A stretch of DNA of 64,000 nucleotides. Source: Hormiphora californensis. Its lineage: Eukaryota > Ctenophora > Tentaculata > Cydippida > Pleurobrachiidae. This document shows, piece after piece, positions 20,990-31,835 of this stretch (position 1 is the first letter of the stretch; each line of letters begins with the position of its first letter). Where the stretch lies: contig CM035351.1 in assembly GCA_020137815.1 (NCBI GenBank), positions 151,438-215,437 on the forward strand, read 5' to 3'. The position numbers and the translations under genes were made by a program. The notes beneath the pieces are model-generated. The model made no database searches. It was given only the letters and a program-made list of their open reading frames with translations, and was not told the DNA's origin.

Positions 20990-21333
20990 GTTGTGTTCAC
21001 TACAAGGAATAAGAGAAGAGGTTAGCAAACATAATAAACATATATATCTGAGGAGTGGGGTTGTAAAAGGGAAGAGGGAATCTGTTCTTTCAGGTGGGGG
21101 TTCAAGGGAAAAAGGGAGGGGAAATGTAACACTGAAAACACACGATTTTCCTCACTGAAAGTTAAAACTGATACGTTATAGATACATAAAAAGAAATACA
21201 TAGAAAGTCCTGGACTCCAATGTTCCGGCCCGCTGATCCGTCAAACTCTGGTCCGGCCCACTGATCCGGCTCGTGCTTCCCTTGATGAGTTCCAGTCCAC
21301 TCCTGAATCGGCCGGCCTCACCTCCATCCCCTT

Positions 21334-21978
21334 CTACTCGGTTCCAAGGCCGCATATGGAGGCGATATGACCGTACGTTAAACACCGGGAACACTCGATC
21401 ATTTGTTGAATGCGAGGCGGCTTTACGTTGTAGCGACCGAACGCCTCGTGATCCCGGCTGATGGTTTCCCGGCTGTCGGCCATTTCACGACGGTGCATAC
21501 AGCGCACCCATGTGGCGTTTGTTGCCATCCTCCGGCCCTCCCTCCGCATCCTGGCATCCCTCTCCTCCCGCCTCCTCCGTGCCTCCACCGCCCTCCTCTC
21601 CCGTTCCTCCGCCTGAATCCTCTCCCGTGCCGCCGCCCTTGCCCTCATCAACCCCGCCACCTTGCCCCTCCTCGCCTCCTCCTCCAGCCTCAACGCCGCC
21701 AACTCCGCCCCTAACCGCCGATCCTCCGCCATCCAATCCTCCATCCGCCCCTCCTCCTGCCTGCCCGTCCCCGGCCCCTCCGACACCTGCCCAACCTCCT
21801 TCGCCTCCTCCGCCGGCACGCCCACTGCCTCCACCTCCACGCCTTCGTCCACCCCCTCCAGCTCATCTGCCCAGCTACCAATGTCCTCCTGCCACGTCTT
21901 CGTCACCACCACCGCCGCCGTCGCCGCCGCCTTCGCATCCGACACCTCCTCCGCCCGTTGGATTTTGCTCGTGTTCAT
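21334..21978 (-). CDS. Accessory ORF2 of the retroelement: coiled coil plus CCHC zinc knuckle
   Basis: 214 codons from a true ATG, 344 bases ahead of the gag ATG. Residues about 15-90 are Glu/Ala-rich and acidic; about 90-150 are Arg/Glu-rich with strong helical, coiled-coil character. At the C-terminus C196-x2-C-x4-H-x4-C209 is an exact CCHC zinc knuckle, the motif normally at the end of Gag. It may therefore be a separate nucleocapsid-like RNA-binding protein that works with the gag product. No family is recognised beyond the knuckle. The proline-rich ORF on the opposite strand is its shadow. Confidence 0.7.
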   Translation of the reverse strand: MNTSKIQRAEEVSDAKAAATAAVVVTKTWQEDIGSWADELEGVDEGVEVEAVGVPAEEAKEVGQVSEGPGTGRQEEGRMEDWMAEDRRLGAELAALRLEEEARRGKVAGLMRARAAARERIQAEERERRAVEARRRREERDARMRREGRRMATNATWVRCMHRREMADSRETISRDHEAFGRYNVKPPRIQQMIECSRCLTYGHIASICGLGTE

Positions 21979-22118
21979 AATGGTACTATAGAGGGAGAGA
22001 GAGAGAATATTAGATCAGCTGAAAGGTTACACGACACGCTAGGGGAAAGAATACATACAAAAAAAAGGGGGGGGGGGAAAGGGAGTGAGATAAAAACGCT
22101 GAGAGAGTATACACAAAT

Positions 22119-22121
<3 letters not shown>

Positions 22122-22155
<34 letters not shown>
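22122..22155 (-). repeat. Homopolymer of 34 T (A in element sense)
   Basis: A run of about 34 T on the plus strand lies between ORF1 and ORF2 of the retroelement. In the element RNA it would be an internal poly(A) tract. It may mark an old junction where ORF1-containing sequence was joined to the rest. Length may be affected by sequencing error. Confidence 0.85.
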
Positions 22156-22156
<1 letters not shown>

Positions 22157-22226
22157 ATAAAAGATACAAGAGAATAAAAGGAACGATAACAAATATCCCT
22201 CAAATACAGCCATTATTTCCTCCCTC

Positions 22227-22805
22227 CTATTCCGGCACGTCCACCCTGGATATTAGGGCCGCCCGTTTGTACCCAAACCTTATGGCCCACCGTGTCAGCT
22301 TTAACAAAGCCCCCTGCCCAAAGTCCACTGCGGCTATGAGTTCTGTGGCCCCCAATTCCCCTCTCACCCAGTAATGATTGGCCGCCGCCACCCGATGCCT
22401 CTTGGAGTCCACCCCACCCCGTGCCCGGCCCATTATCTCCTCCCAGCCCCACGGGTCGCTATACCCCTCTATCTCCATAATGGCCTGGCCCACCCTAACA
22501 TCTATCCAGGCCCCCTTCAAGTCCTCCCAACAAAAATAACATAACCGGGCCCCCATAATGGCCTCTACCTCCGAATCCCAGATCTCCCTGCACCCCCTAC
22601 GTGCACACTCTTCCGGCCCTGCCCTAGGTAAGTCCGGCTCCCCCAACGGATACCTCCGGCCCCCCACCAAGTCGATGACCGGCAGCTCCCCATCCTCCTC
22701 CGGCAACACCTCCGACCTCTGCACCTCCCGCGCCTCCACCCGCGCCTCCAGCCGTTCCTGTGCCCGCACTACTGATATCCGTCGCCGTTTACTGTCTTGT
22801 GACAT
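22227..22805 (-). CDS. Accessory ORF1 of the retroelement, function unknown
   Basis: 192 codons from a true ATG, the first long ORF after the leader. The N-terminus is basic (KRRR near residue 6) then Glu/Arg-rich and probably helical. A middle part has cysteines in pairs (CARRGC, LCYFC) followed by WEDL, which might bind a metal. The C-terminal 80 residues are rich in Trp, Gly and Ala. I do not recognise the family. Its position suggests an accessory or regulatory protein of the element. Confidence 0.5.
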   Translation of the reverse strand: MSQDSKRRRISVVRAQERLEARVEAREVQRSEVLPEEDGELPVIDLVGGRRYPLGEPDLPRAGPEECARRGCREIWDSEVEAIMGARLCYFCWEDLKGAWIDVRVGQAIMEIEGYSDPWGWEEIMGRARGGVDSKRHRVAAANHYWVRGELGATELIAAVDFGQGALLKLTRWAIRFGYKRAALISRVDVPE

Positions 22806-24756
22806 AGTGTTGCGCTATATGGGACAGTCGGAGGGTTTAGTGGAATGTCCCACAATTTTTTTATAAAACCCGGTGTGAACCCGTGAACCCCATGAAGTAC
22901 CCGTCTTTACCCATCACAATATAACTAAACTCAATGTAGTGGTGTAACTAAACAGTATGAAGATGGTGCAGTGATAAACTGTTTTCCACTATGTTTTTCC
23001 AAATCCGGTTTACCTACGCAAAGCCAATCATAACTAAAACAAATGCTTGATAATAGTACGAGGACCTCTAACTATAATTTCCAAACTTGTTCGAGCTCGC
23101 GCCGTCCCCCTCCCGGAAGTTGTTGCACGCTACTCACCTTTGTAACCCACTACAGCACCATGGTTGATTTGCTGTCCAGAGTGGGCTACCGCAGCGCCTT
23201 TACACAACTGTTCACTGAAACCGCGGTCCAAAGTTTCTTCTCGACAGTATTTCATAACACATAATATTAATAATGAACGAATCAATTGATGCCATTGCTA
23301 CCTCTCTCTGGGCTCCATCTCGGTCGCTGCGCAACCTTGATTTCGCCCGAGTGAGGTAACACAGTGTGAGCAGACCCATGTGCCATTAAACGCGCATCTT
23401 AACCTCGGCCCATACCTCAACCCGCACCCCAGCCCTTAACCTCCGACCCTACCTCCGTCACCCGCCCTTACCAACGTGCAATTTGGCACAGCAAACTCTA
23501 GACTCCGACCTTACGGTCCAAATGTCGAGTTCGCTGAGAGAGAGATTAGCGCTCATGAGTCCGCACACTATGTAAATAGCACCAAAAACTTCGATAAAAC
23601 AGAGAGAATATTTAAATACATAGCCCGTTGCCTTCCCATAATAATAACAACCCGCCACATTCCTTATATAACATCATTCTCCCCCCACACAATTGCTAAA
23701 TCATTATACATTGCAAGCAATATAAGCCAAATTGTGGCTGCACACCTTACCCTAAACAGTCTGTCTTTTCCTTTCTAATACGTGCCTAACATAAACCAAA
23801 TTTCAGTCTTTTACTGTACTACTAAGGAATTTTTAGGGGTGAGTGAATGGGTGTCTTACCATGCAGCATGACTTCATGGCTGCCTCTGAACCAAGTGGGA
23901 AACCTTTGCCCTAGAGTTTTGTGGGGAGGTCTAAACATGTAAAATAAAATGCAAGTAACGAATTCAACGGTGAGGGTATTTCTAGTCACTCCCGCAGATG
24001 GGGCACCAACATAAGGCAACTGCTGTTTCAAGCTCCTAGACTGCGTAGTTTTGATATTGTTATCATGTAAAAATCTCACGTCCCGTCCCCCTGAGTGTAT
24101 CTCCACCCCCTGAATCCTGATTAACCCATACTCACATACCCCACATATAAAAAGTCAAGTAGTAACAGAACAGGCCGCCAAGAGAGAAATTATTTCATGA
24201 TGATGTGAGAACGATGCAAGGATAATGGGGAAACGAAATGAGAATGTCATTATCACTGGGTGGTGGAAGTATAATTGGAGAAGTGAGAACGAGGTGATAA
24301 CGATATCAGGATGGTGCTATCACTGTGTGCGTGCACTGAACTGTGAGAACGAGGTGATAATGATGTACTACCATTTATCAGGAAGATGTGTAAGTAATGT
24401 GAATAGGGTATGAGAGAGATGTGAAAATTTAACAGGGATGTGATGATGATATCAGGAAAATTTAAGGGGCTTGGCTGCCGTTCTGCTGTTACCCAGACTT
24501 GAGAACCTGATACTACAAGCATAAAAAATCATTCCCTGCCCGTAATCATATAAATCAAACTACCTAAATGACCAATTAACAAACGCGGGCAGACCTGCAG
24601 AGGTAGTAAACGAAAAGCTGATTTTATAGATTGTTCTACTCATAATCTCCACTCAACTCCTGTGCGCTCTCTCCGAATGAATAATTGGCTCCTCACCAAT
24701 AACCGGCCCAACTATGCAAGCCCCGTGTATACAAACATGAACTCAGATTCATTAAT
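22806..24756 (-). other. Long 5' leader of the retroelement
   Basis: About 1.95 kb between the primer binding site and ORF1, without a convincing ORF. It holds imperfect GAGGTGATAA/GATATCAGGA repeats (about 24190-24450). It also holds a decayed relative of the Mutator-like MITE at about 23400-23575: CAGCAAACTCTAGACTCCGA and ATGTCGAGTTCGCTG match the MITE core at about two thirds identity by eye. Packaging or translation signals may lie here but none can be named. Confidence 0.6.
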
Positions 24757-24774
24757 CTGGTTGTCGTCGGACCA
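24757..24774 (-). promoter_or_regulatory. Primer binding site, possibly tRNA-Tyr
   Basis: Three bases inside the 5' LTR the plus strand reads CTGGTTGTCGTCGGACCA, which looks like a tRNA 3' end including CCA. In element sense it is TGGTCCGACGACAACCAG. Read as a tRNA, G72 and A73 imply a C1-G72 pair, a feature of eukaryotic tRNA-Tyr. The identity is an inference. Confidence 0.7.
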
Positions 24775-24777
24775 TAA

Positions 24778-26205
24778 TGTAGGACTGGGTGTGACCCCGA
24801 GAGAGTGCAGACTCGCAGTGAGAATGCCCATCTCTGTGTAGCCTGGGTAGGACTGTAAAAACCCCAGGGTGGCTAGGTTGTGTGGCCACTGCTACACTCC
24901 TACCGGACTACCTATAGTCCGTACTCCAAAAGCTCCCGTATCCTTAGGATTTAGCATTTGTATACACATAATATGGGCCAAGGCATGCACTGCGAATGAC
25001 CCAATGGAGACCACTATGCAATGTTTCCGAAAGCCAGCCCCCATTCCGTACCGTTTCCAACGCGATGGCGAGCACGGTGTTTCCCATAGAAAACACCGAG
25101 CTCTAAAACATAACTCATGTATTTGAGGGGCGTGAATCCCTTGCCTGCACGCAAACCAATGATAAAAACATAAAGCCCATGAATACACGTATTTCAGCCT
25201 GTAAATATAATACTCTCGCACTCTCTTCTACATCACTCTCTCACTCGCTCCTCTACATCACTCTCTCACTCTCTTATCTACATCACTCTCTCATTCTCTT
25301 ATCTACATCACTCTCTCACTCACTCACTTCTCTACATCACTCTCTCACTCACTCCTCGATCTCACTCTCTCCTGGCCCCTATACCACTGCATAACGCCTC
25401 CTTAGTTAGCCCAACAAGCCCAAGCCCGAATCACAAGCAAACTGAGTCAACCCGATCAGGTGGCGGTCTAATGACTGAGAGACCATTGCACAATGTAGCC
25501 TGTCGGGGAAGACCCTCCGACACATATGGAGACCATGTTGAGCCCGTCAGATGACCATGGCCTGATAGCCAAGCAACTCTCCGACCTGAGCAAGTCCCAA
25601 GCAGAAGTGAGGATTTCACCCCTCGCTTCCGAGTTTTGTTACGTGCGCCTGAAGGCGGGGAATCACCCCTAATCACGTGCTAACTGCCCCGTCCCCGATT
25701 GGCCAATTACCGCGTGTGCCGTAGGGGAATAAGCAAAGGAGGGGAATTACGCATTGTCCTAACGCAGGTCACGTGACCCGAGCCTCTCGCGGAACCAACT
25801 TGCTAACAGCCGATGAGTCGCCCGAAAAAACCTAATTACGATTATGCCCGCTAAAGGATTATTGTCCGCACCTAGTTAGCAAGAAACTTATCATGTAGCC
25901 CACGGAGTGATGGCACCCCTGGTACAGCTAATGGTTTTCCCGGGAATTTCTCCCTGAAGCCCGCTTCTAATGGCCCAAGGCCCCTCTCCCCAACTCTGAC
26001 TCGTCTCTCTCTCTGTCTCTCTCTTTGCACTTTATCCTCAAAATAACTCAAAAAATAGTAACTCCATTACGGCCCTCTGTATCACACTCTCTTCCCATTA
26101 ATATCGTGAAATAAAATATTAATAAAAAACACACCAAATATATATAACACACTAAACATATATAAGTATGTTTGCCCGGCCTAAATGTAGGTTTACCGCC
26201 CTACA
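24778..26205 (-). repeat. 5' LTR (right copy)
   Basis: Starts TGTAGGACTGGG and ends CCGCCCTACA on the plus strand, with the same length (1428 bp) as the left copy and no difference seen by eye. It should contain the element promoter. TATATAT words occur within about 80 bases of its start in element sense. Confidence 0.95.
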
Positions 26206-26753
26206 ATAATAGTTATCTCTCTCTACTCTACTCTCTCTCAATATCTGCCTCGGTCTCTCTAAAGCTAAAAGAACTGGGAGAGAGAGAAACATCTTTCAAT
26301 TCTTCGTAGTGCCCTTTTATTTGGGATGCTGAATGTGAACTAAACTATAGGTGGGGGACAGTACCAATCACCAAACTTTTCTTTTTGCCCATTACCTCTA
26401 AGCTCACTTGCCAGTGTGAGGTGTCTTCGATACCAACTATACTTTTCTCTGTCTAACCTTTTCTTTCTAACTGTCCAGTTGGAGTTTCGGAGCCTGATAT
26501 CAGCCTGCAGGCATGCGTTCTAGCTGGGAGGATGTAAAAGTTCCATCTCGAAGGCATGCCTGGTTCAGACTTTTTTAGGAATCGCAACCCTATGGGCTTC
26601 ATTAGGGGAGCTGATGAGCTGGCTGTGTTGAGCTACTGGCTTGTTTTACGGTTATGTGTTTTGTTTTCAGTTTTTTTGCAAAAAAAAGAATATTGTAACA
26701 CCTTCATTTATTAGCGATGTGTGTCAATATGATACGTCTCCTTCTCTTCACAG
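26206..26753. other. Sequence between the retroelement and the first sushi-protein exon
   Basis: Begins with the ATAA target duplication. Several pyrimidine-rich AG sites occur (for example near 26478), but I see no exon that can be supported. It is probably intron or 5' flank of the plus-strand gene that follows. Confidence 0.4.
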
Positions 26754-29700
26754 CTACATTGTGTGGAACAGCCGTTCTCACCGCTGGTTAGTCAAAAAAT
26801 TTTTAGCAATTGGCTGTTGCAATTGGGACATTTGGCTGTGTCGCGCCCCTCGATATGGGAACCTGTATGGCGGCGCCGACCCGATCTGAGGCCCTAAGGA
26901 AATTTTTGAGGGTCTGTCGACACAGTAGATAGATGGGAATTGCGTTCAAAGATTAATCATGAAGTTGCTATATTTCGTTCATTGTCCAAAATGACGTTAT
27001 ATAAGCTCTGGGCTCGGCTGCTTTTTAGGGGGGACGGGTCTAGGGTCGGCTGTCAGGCCAATGCTCTGACCACAGTTCTCGCGCGCGTGCAGAACAGAGA
27101 GAGAAACGAGAATGGGTCAGGCCAATGCTCTGACAGAGGGTCGGAGCCACTGAATTTATCTAATATTGCGTTTCAGACTGGACAGCTGTTATAGAGAGGG
27201 AGGTGAAGTTATTCTGGGACCTGGAGGGAACACCTCTCCAGATAAAGACGGACTCTTCAGTTGGCAGTAACAAAAAGATCTATGTTGAGCTGTATAGTAA
27301 TAGTGGCAGTTTCCAAAGTGATGTAGTCGTGAAGTTTAGTTCTACAGTGGAGTATAGGATCTACGATTGCACCAGCGACTGGCCAGATCTGCCAGTCCAG
27401 CCCTCAGGGGTGGAGGACAAGGTCTGGACGATCAGTAAAACTGAGAGCCATCTAACTATCGAGTGTAATGGTTTAACTCTCCTGAACTACAAGTTTTCAG
27501 ACGGGAAAAGTAGCTGCGCTTCACTAATGAGCGTTGTGCAGAAAATAGCCTTTCACGATGAGGACACAGCATCTGACTTCTACAGAGCAGGTATATCCAC
27601 TAGATATGTGAATGGCGCAACCTATAGGGGGGGTTCCAGCCTATTTTTTTGTATTTTTTTGTATTTATTTGTACGGACCATACATAAAAGTATCAAAAAT
27701 TCCTGTTTTTTCCATCATACTATTATTAAAGCAAATAGGGAAATCCCATGTCCCGTTTTTTTAACCAAATATGGCACAAAATTCCTGGAAATGGCCTTTT
27801 GCACGTGTTGTCCCTAGAGGGACCCTGGCAACCTGCCAGCTTGAGCCTTAAACTGCACGTGCATCCTTGATTCATCTTTCTGCCGGTTGTGTGATTGATC
27901 GTTTGCTCGATTTGATCTGTTCACCACGTTTCGTGAACATGACTACTGAACTTCAACACAATCGCCAGCGAGTTTGGAGGAGCCATATCTCCCAAACTGG
28001 CGCTGACGCCTATAGACTACGTGATAGAATCCTACAAAAGAGGTGATTATTATTCAAAAAAAGTTGTCAACACACGTAATAACAAAGTATCAATGGCATT
28101 AATAAGAAATGATAGTAATACGTGAAAGTATTTTGCCAATGTACTCCTCTCCTTCATAAAATACTTCAGGACCTGGCAAAAGAGGACCCGTGGTTTTTTG
28201 TTGAAAGAATCCCTGTGGTTAATTTACCTGATAAATTTACTGATTTTAAAAATTTCAAATGATACTACACTATTTGCTTAGTTTACTGTATGACCATCCC
28301 TGATATTCGCCCGTAGGGCGAGCGGGCTTACTAGTACAAACAATACAAAAAATACAAAAAAATAATGAAGGATGTGGTCGGTAAGAAATTGCGATTCGGG
28401 AAAATTTCTCGCTTAGAAAATACGATTCGAGAAAATTTTCTCGGTAAGAAATTGCGATTCGGGAAAATTTCTCGCTTAGAAAATACGATTCGAGAAAATT
28501 TTCTCGTTAAGAAATTGCGATTTGGAGAAATTTCTCGCTTAGAAAATACGATTCGAGAAAATTTTCTCGGTAAGAAATTGCGATTCGGGGAAATTTCTCG
28601 CTTAGAAAATACGATTCGGGGAAATTTTCTCGGTAAGAAATTGCGATTCGGGGAAATTTCTCGCTTAGAAAATACGATTCGAGAAAATTTTCTCGGTAAG
28701 AAATTGCGATTCGGGAAAATTTCTCGCTTAGAAAATACGATTCCAGAAAATTTTCTCGGTAAGAAATTGCGATTCGGGAAAATTTCTCGCTTAGAAAATA
28801 CGATTCGAGAAAATTTTCTCTGTAAGAAATTGCGATTTGGAGAAATTTCTCGCTTAGAAAATACGATTCGAGAAAATTTTCTCGGTAAGAAATTGCGATT
28901 CGGGGAAATTTCTCGCTTAGAAAATACGATTCGGGGAAATTTTCTCGGTAAGAAATTGCGATTCGGGGAAATTTCTCGCTTAGAAAATACGATTCGAGAA
29001 AATTTTCTCGGTAAGAAATTGCGATTCGGGGAAATTTCTCGCTTAGAAAATACGATTCGAGAAAATTTTCTTGGTAAGAAATTGCGATTCGGGGAAATTT
29101 CTCGCTTAGAAAATACGATTCGAGAAAATTTTCTCGGTAAGAAATTGGGATTCGGGGAAATTTCTCGCTTAGAAAATACGATTCGAGAAAATTTTCTCGG
29201 TAAGAAATTGCGATTCGGGGAAATTTCTCGCTTAGAAAATACGATTCGGGAAAATTTTCTCGGTAAGAAATTGCGATTCGGGGAAATTTCTCGCTTAGAA
29301 AATACGATTCGAGAAAATTTTCTCGGTAAGAAATTGCGATTCGGGGATATTTCTCTCGCGATTTTGGCATGCTATATATGTAGCCGTGTGCGGCAAAAAA
29401 AAGGCCCCCCCTAGACCACCATAGTTGCCGATGTGGTGGAGAGCTGTAACTTGGCAGGGTTGCTCCACTATGTCTATCTTGATCCTGACAGAAAAATCAG
29501 AGCTCTAGCTCAAAATTCATTTTTTTGATAGGAATGAACATTGTCATTCATTCCAAGAAAAAAATATTTTCGGTCCAGAATTCAAGCAATTATCTTTGGC
29601 CATCGATTAGCTTTCCAATGTGACCAAGATCATCTAAATTGGGCAACCACAAGAGACACAGTGTCATGTTTCTTAAAGTTAGTCAGGTCATGTGATCTTC

Positions 29701-31271
29701 ACCGAATCGTTGATTATCCGGGATTGCTAATCGAGCCAATGGGCAGAGGAATCTCGTATCACGGCCGCTAATGAGGTATGTGTACCAATACAGGGTAATG
29801 TGATTCGAGGAAAGAGGACATTTATCAAAGAGCTACAGATCTCATGACCAATCAGCATCGTCATCCCTCATTAGTAGCCGTGATACGTGATTCTCTACCA
29901 CTTAGACCGATTCGTAATACTGAACACTCAACGATTCGGTGAAGATCACATGACCTGATTAAATTTAAGAAAGATGACACTGTGTCTCTTGTGGTTGCCC
30001 AATTTAGATGATCTTGGTCACATTGGAAAGCTAATCGATGGCCAAAGATAATTGCTTGAATTCTGGACCGAAAATATTTTTTTCTTGGAATGAATGACAA
30101 TGTTCATTCCTATCAAAAAAATGAATTTTGAGCTAGAGCTCTGATTTTTCTGTCAGGATCAAGATAGACATAGTGGAGCAACCCTGCCAAGTTACAGCTC
30201 TCCACCACATCGGCAACTATGGTGGTCTAGGGGGGGCCTTTTTTTGCCGCACACGGTATTTTGTGCTAAATTGCGTGAAATAGCGTGGAAGAATGTTTAA
30301 AAACAGTAAAAGTTCGAACAATAATGGTAAATTACCATATAAAACTGTTTTTATTTTTTTGTATTTTTTTGTACTTTTTTGTATTTTTTTGTATTTTTTT
30401 GTTTGAGGAAAGCCCTGTTTTTTCCGTACAAACGTACAAGAAATAGGTTGGAACCCCCCCCCCCACCCTATACCATTCAATAGTACTTTCGGGCAGGTCA
30501 TCTTCCAGACGCAGCAATCACAAACAACATATTCAATAGATCAAGATTCACTTTTACTGTTGGGTCAACATTGTCTCATATGAGACCCTCCTCTTCGCAC
30601 CGGGCCGAAAGCCCGGTGCGGCTACGTGAGGCCGCGTAGCGAGGAGGTTGCGCGATGTACAGTCAGTGTGTGACAAGGTCAACAGTGTTGACTGTCTGCA
30701 GCTTCATTACCTGGGGCGCTGGTCTAAACATAGTGATTTCCCAATTATTTCTCTGAATGATAGACATAGCTAACCCACCATTTTATTCAGAACCAGAGTG
30801 TCCAGCCTTTACCGTTGAGGGATCAACACAAGGAAGCTGGTCTACCTCACCAATAGGGACAACTGCCACCATCGAGTGTGCTGCCACCCATAGCCTTGTG
30901 GGAAGTGCAACACTGACTTGTCAGGATGATGGAACATGGTCAAGCGATGTACCGCAGTGTGATGAAATAGGTCAGTTAACATTTTGAAATGCATAAGGGG
31001 GTCAGCGGAGGGTGCCAAATGCTCGGTGGTGAATCACGACTGGTGATACCAAACCTCTTATTTGTATGAAACATATAAATATCTTCTAATTCCATTTCAG
31101 AGTGTCCAGCCTTTACCGTCGAGGGATCGAAACAAGGAAGCTGGTCTGCCTCACCAGTAGGAACAACTGCCACCATCGAATGTGTTGTCAACCATATCCT
31201 TGTGGGAAGTGCTACAGTGACTTGTCAAAACGATGGATCTTGGTCTGGTGAAGTGAAGTGTGATGTAATCC
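26754..31271 (+). CDS. Secreted-type protein with two sushi/CCP domains (partial gene)
   Basis: Four exons join in phase 1: 26754-26786, 27177-27590, 30797-30970 and 31101-31271, all with GT/AG borders. The first encodes LCGTAVLTA, which looks like the end of a signal peptide; the exon with the start codon is not found. The second encodes about 138 residues, beta-rich with conserved-looking W, DC, ECNG and TASDFYRAG words, which I do not recognise. The last two each encode a sushi domain with the four-cysteine pattern and Trp before the last Cys. They are very similar to each other (ECPAFTVEGS, GTTATIEC), so this is a tandem domain duplication. Sushi domains mediate protein or glycan binding outside the cell. 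More exons may follow. A 3.2-kb intron holds nested transposons. Confidence 0.75.
28375..29350. repeat. 63-bp minisatellite, about 15 copies, with a 16-bp palindrome in each unit
   Basis: The unit holds AAGAAATTGCGATTCGGGGA, TCTCGCTTAGAAAATACG and the perfect palindrome CGAGAAAATTTTCTCG. Because 63 is a multiple of three, long ORFs stay open on both strands (349 and 287 codons) with 21-residue repeats. There is no start context, splice support or domain. I call it non-coding. Confidence 0.9.
29384..30256. mobile_element. Foldback element with arms of about 370 bp
   Basis: Arms from CCGTGTGCGGCAAAAAAA to its complement at 30240-30256 are nearly perfect inverted copies over about 370 bp, with a small unique centre at about 29775-29860. 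The same ORF start (MSFIPRKKYF) appears in both arms, which confirms the symmetry. It is non-autonomous. Flanking TA suggests a TA-targeting superfamily, not proven. Confidence 0.85.
30587..30647. repeat. Y-shaped three-way-junction palindrome (61 nt)
   Basis: Outer stem CCTCCTC/GAGGAGG encloses two hairpins: GCACCGGGC-CGAAA-GCCCGGTGC (9 bp) and GCTACG/CGTAGC (6 bp). The local GC content is far above its surroundings. Its role is unknown; a second structure with the same plan is at 44702-44770. Confidence 0.7.
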
Positions 31272-31693
31272 GTAAGTTATCAGTGGTATTACCTTGATCT
31301 TCCAAACCCTCCACTACCCCCCCCCCCCCGCCTCCACTACCCCCCCCCCTCTCCAATCCCGTGAGAGGTGCGACCCGGGTTCAAATAGGCATAAAATTTT
31401 AGGGTAAACTTTAAAAAAATTAAGTTGAAAATTATAGGTTAGATCAAATTCAAAAGGTTATTATTACGCGACAGTCTCTAAAAATGCAGATATTTTATTC
31501 AGGAAGTACTTATTTCCAGTAGGGTCCCTGACCCCCAGCTGACTATGATTATGATGACGTTATTTTGTGACGTCATGTCATCCTTGATTCTGTCATGGCA
31601 CAACTATCATCATGCAGCCGAGATCTCTATATCTCTCTCTGTTCTTTATCTTATCTTTCTCACAAACACATGCACTTGCGATCTGGACATGTA

Positions 31694-31738
<45 letters not shown>

Positions 31739-31793
31739 TCTCATCTCTCTCTCTCCTCTCTCTCTCTCTCGTCCTCCTCTCTCTCTCTCCTCT

Positions 31794-31835
<42 letters not shown>

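Larger units (their letters stand above)
10533..26205 (-). mobile_element. Complete Ty3/Gypsy-type LTR retroelement with envelope-like gene (15.7 kb)
   Basis: On the minus strand the order is: 5' LTR (24778-26205), primer binding site, long leader, ORF1, ORF2, gag, pol (protease, reverse transcriptase, RNase H, integrase), envelope-like ORF, purine tract, 3' LTR (10533-11960). Both LTRs are 1428 bp, begin TGTAGG and end CCTACA, and look identical by eye. The duplication ATAA flanks the element (10529-10532 and 26206-26209). Pol domain order (integrase last) and a GPY/F-like module after the integrase place it in Ty3/Gypsy. No frame is visibly broken, so it may be young. It is an endogenous-retrovirus-like element, and infectivity is not shown. 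Confidence 0.93.
27622..30473. mobile_element. DNA element with degenerate terminal repeats, carrying nested repeats
   Basis: The left end reads TATAGGGGGGGTTCCAGCCT and the right end, reversed, reads TATAGGGT, a G run and then TTCCAACCTATTT. GTACGGACC/CCGTACAAA and TTTTTTTGTATTTTTTT words are present at both ends in inverted orientation. Inside are a 63-bp tandem array and an 870-bp foldback element. No transposase is seen. It lies in the sushi-protein intron. Confidence 0.6.

Noticed and set aside
21510-21980. Proline-rich 156-codon plus-strand ORF
   Set aside because: It is antisense to the Glu/Arg-rich ORF2. Proline runs arise from GGX codons on the other strand. ORF2 has the CCHC motif and a true ATG.
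28365-29414. 349-codon ORF (and 287 codons antisense) with 21-residue repeats
   Set aside because: The 63-bp unit is a multiple of three and has no stops on either strand. It begins without context and ends inside a foldback element.
30587-30647. tRNA gene
   Set aside because: The fold has two hairpins in a closed outer stem but no anticodon arm, T-loop sequence or internal promoter boxes.
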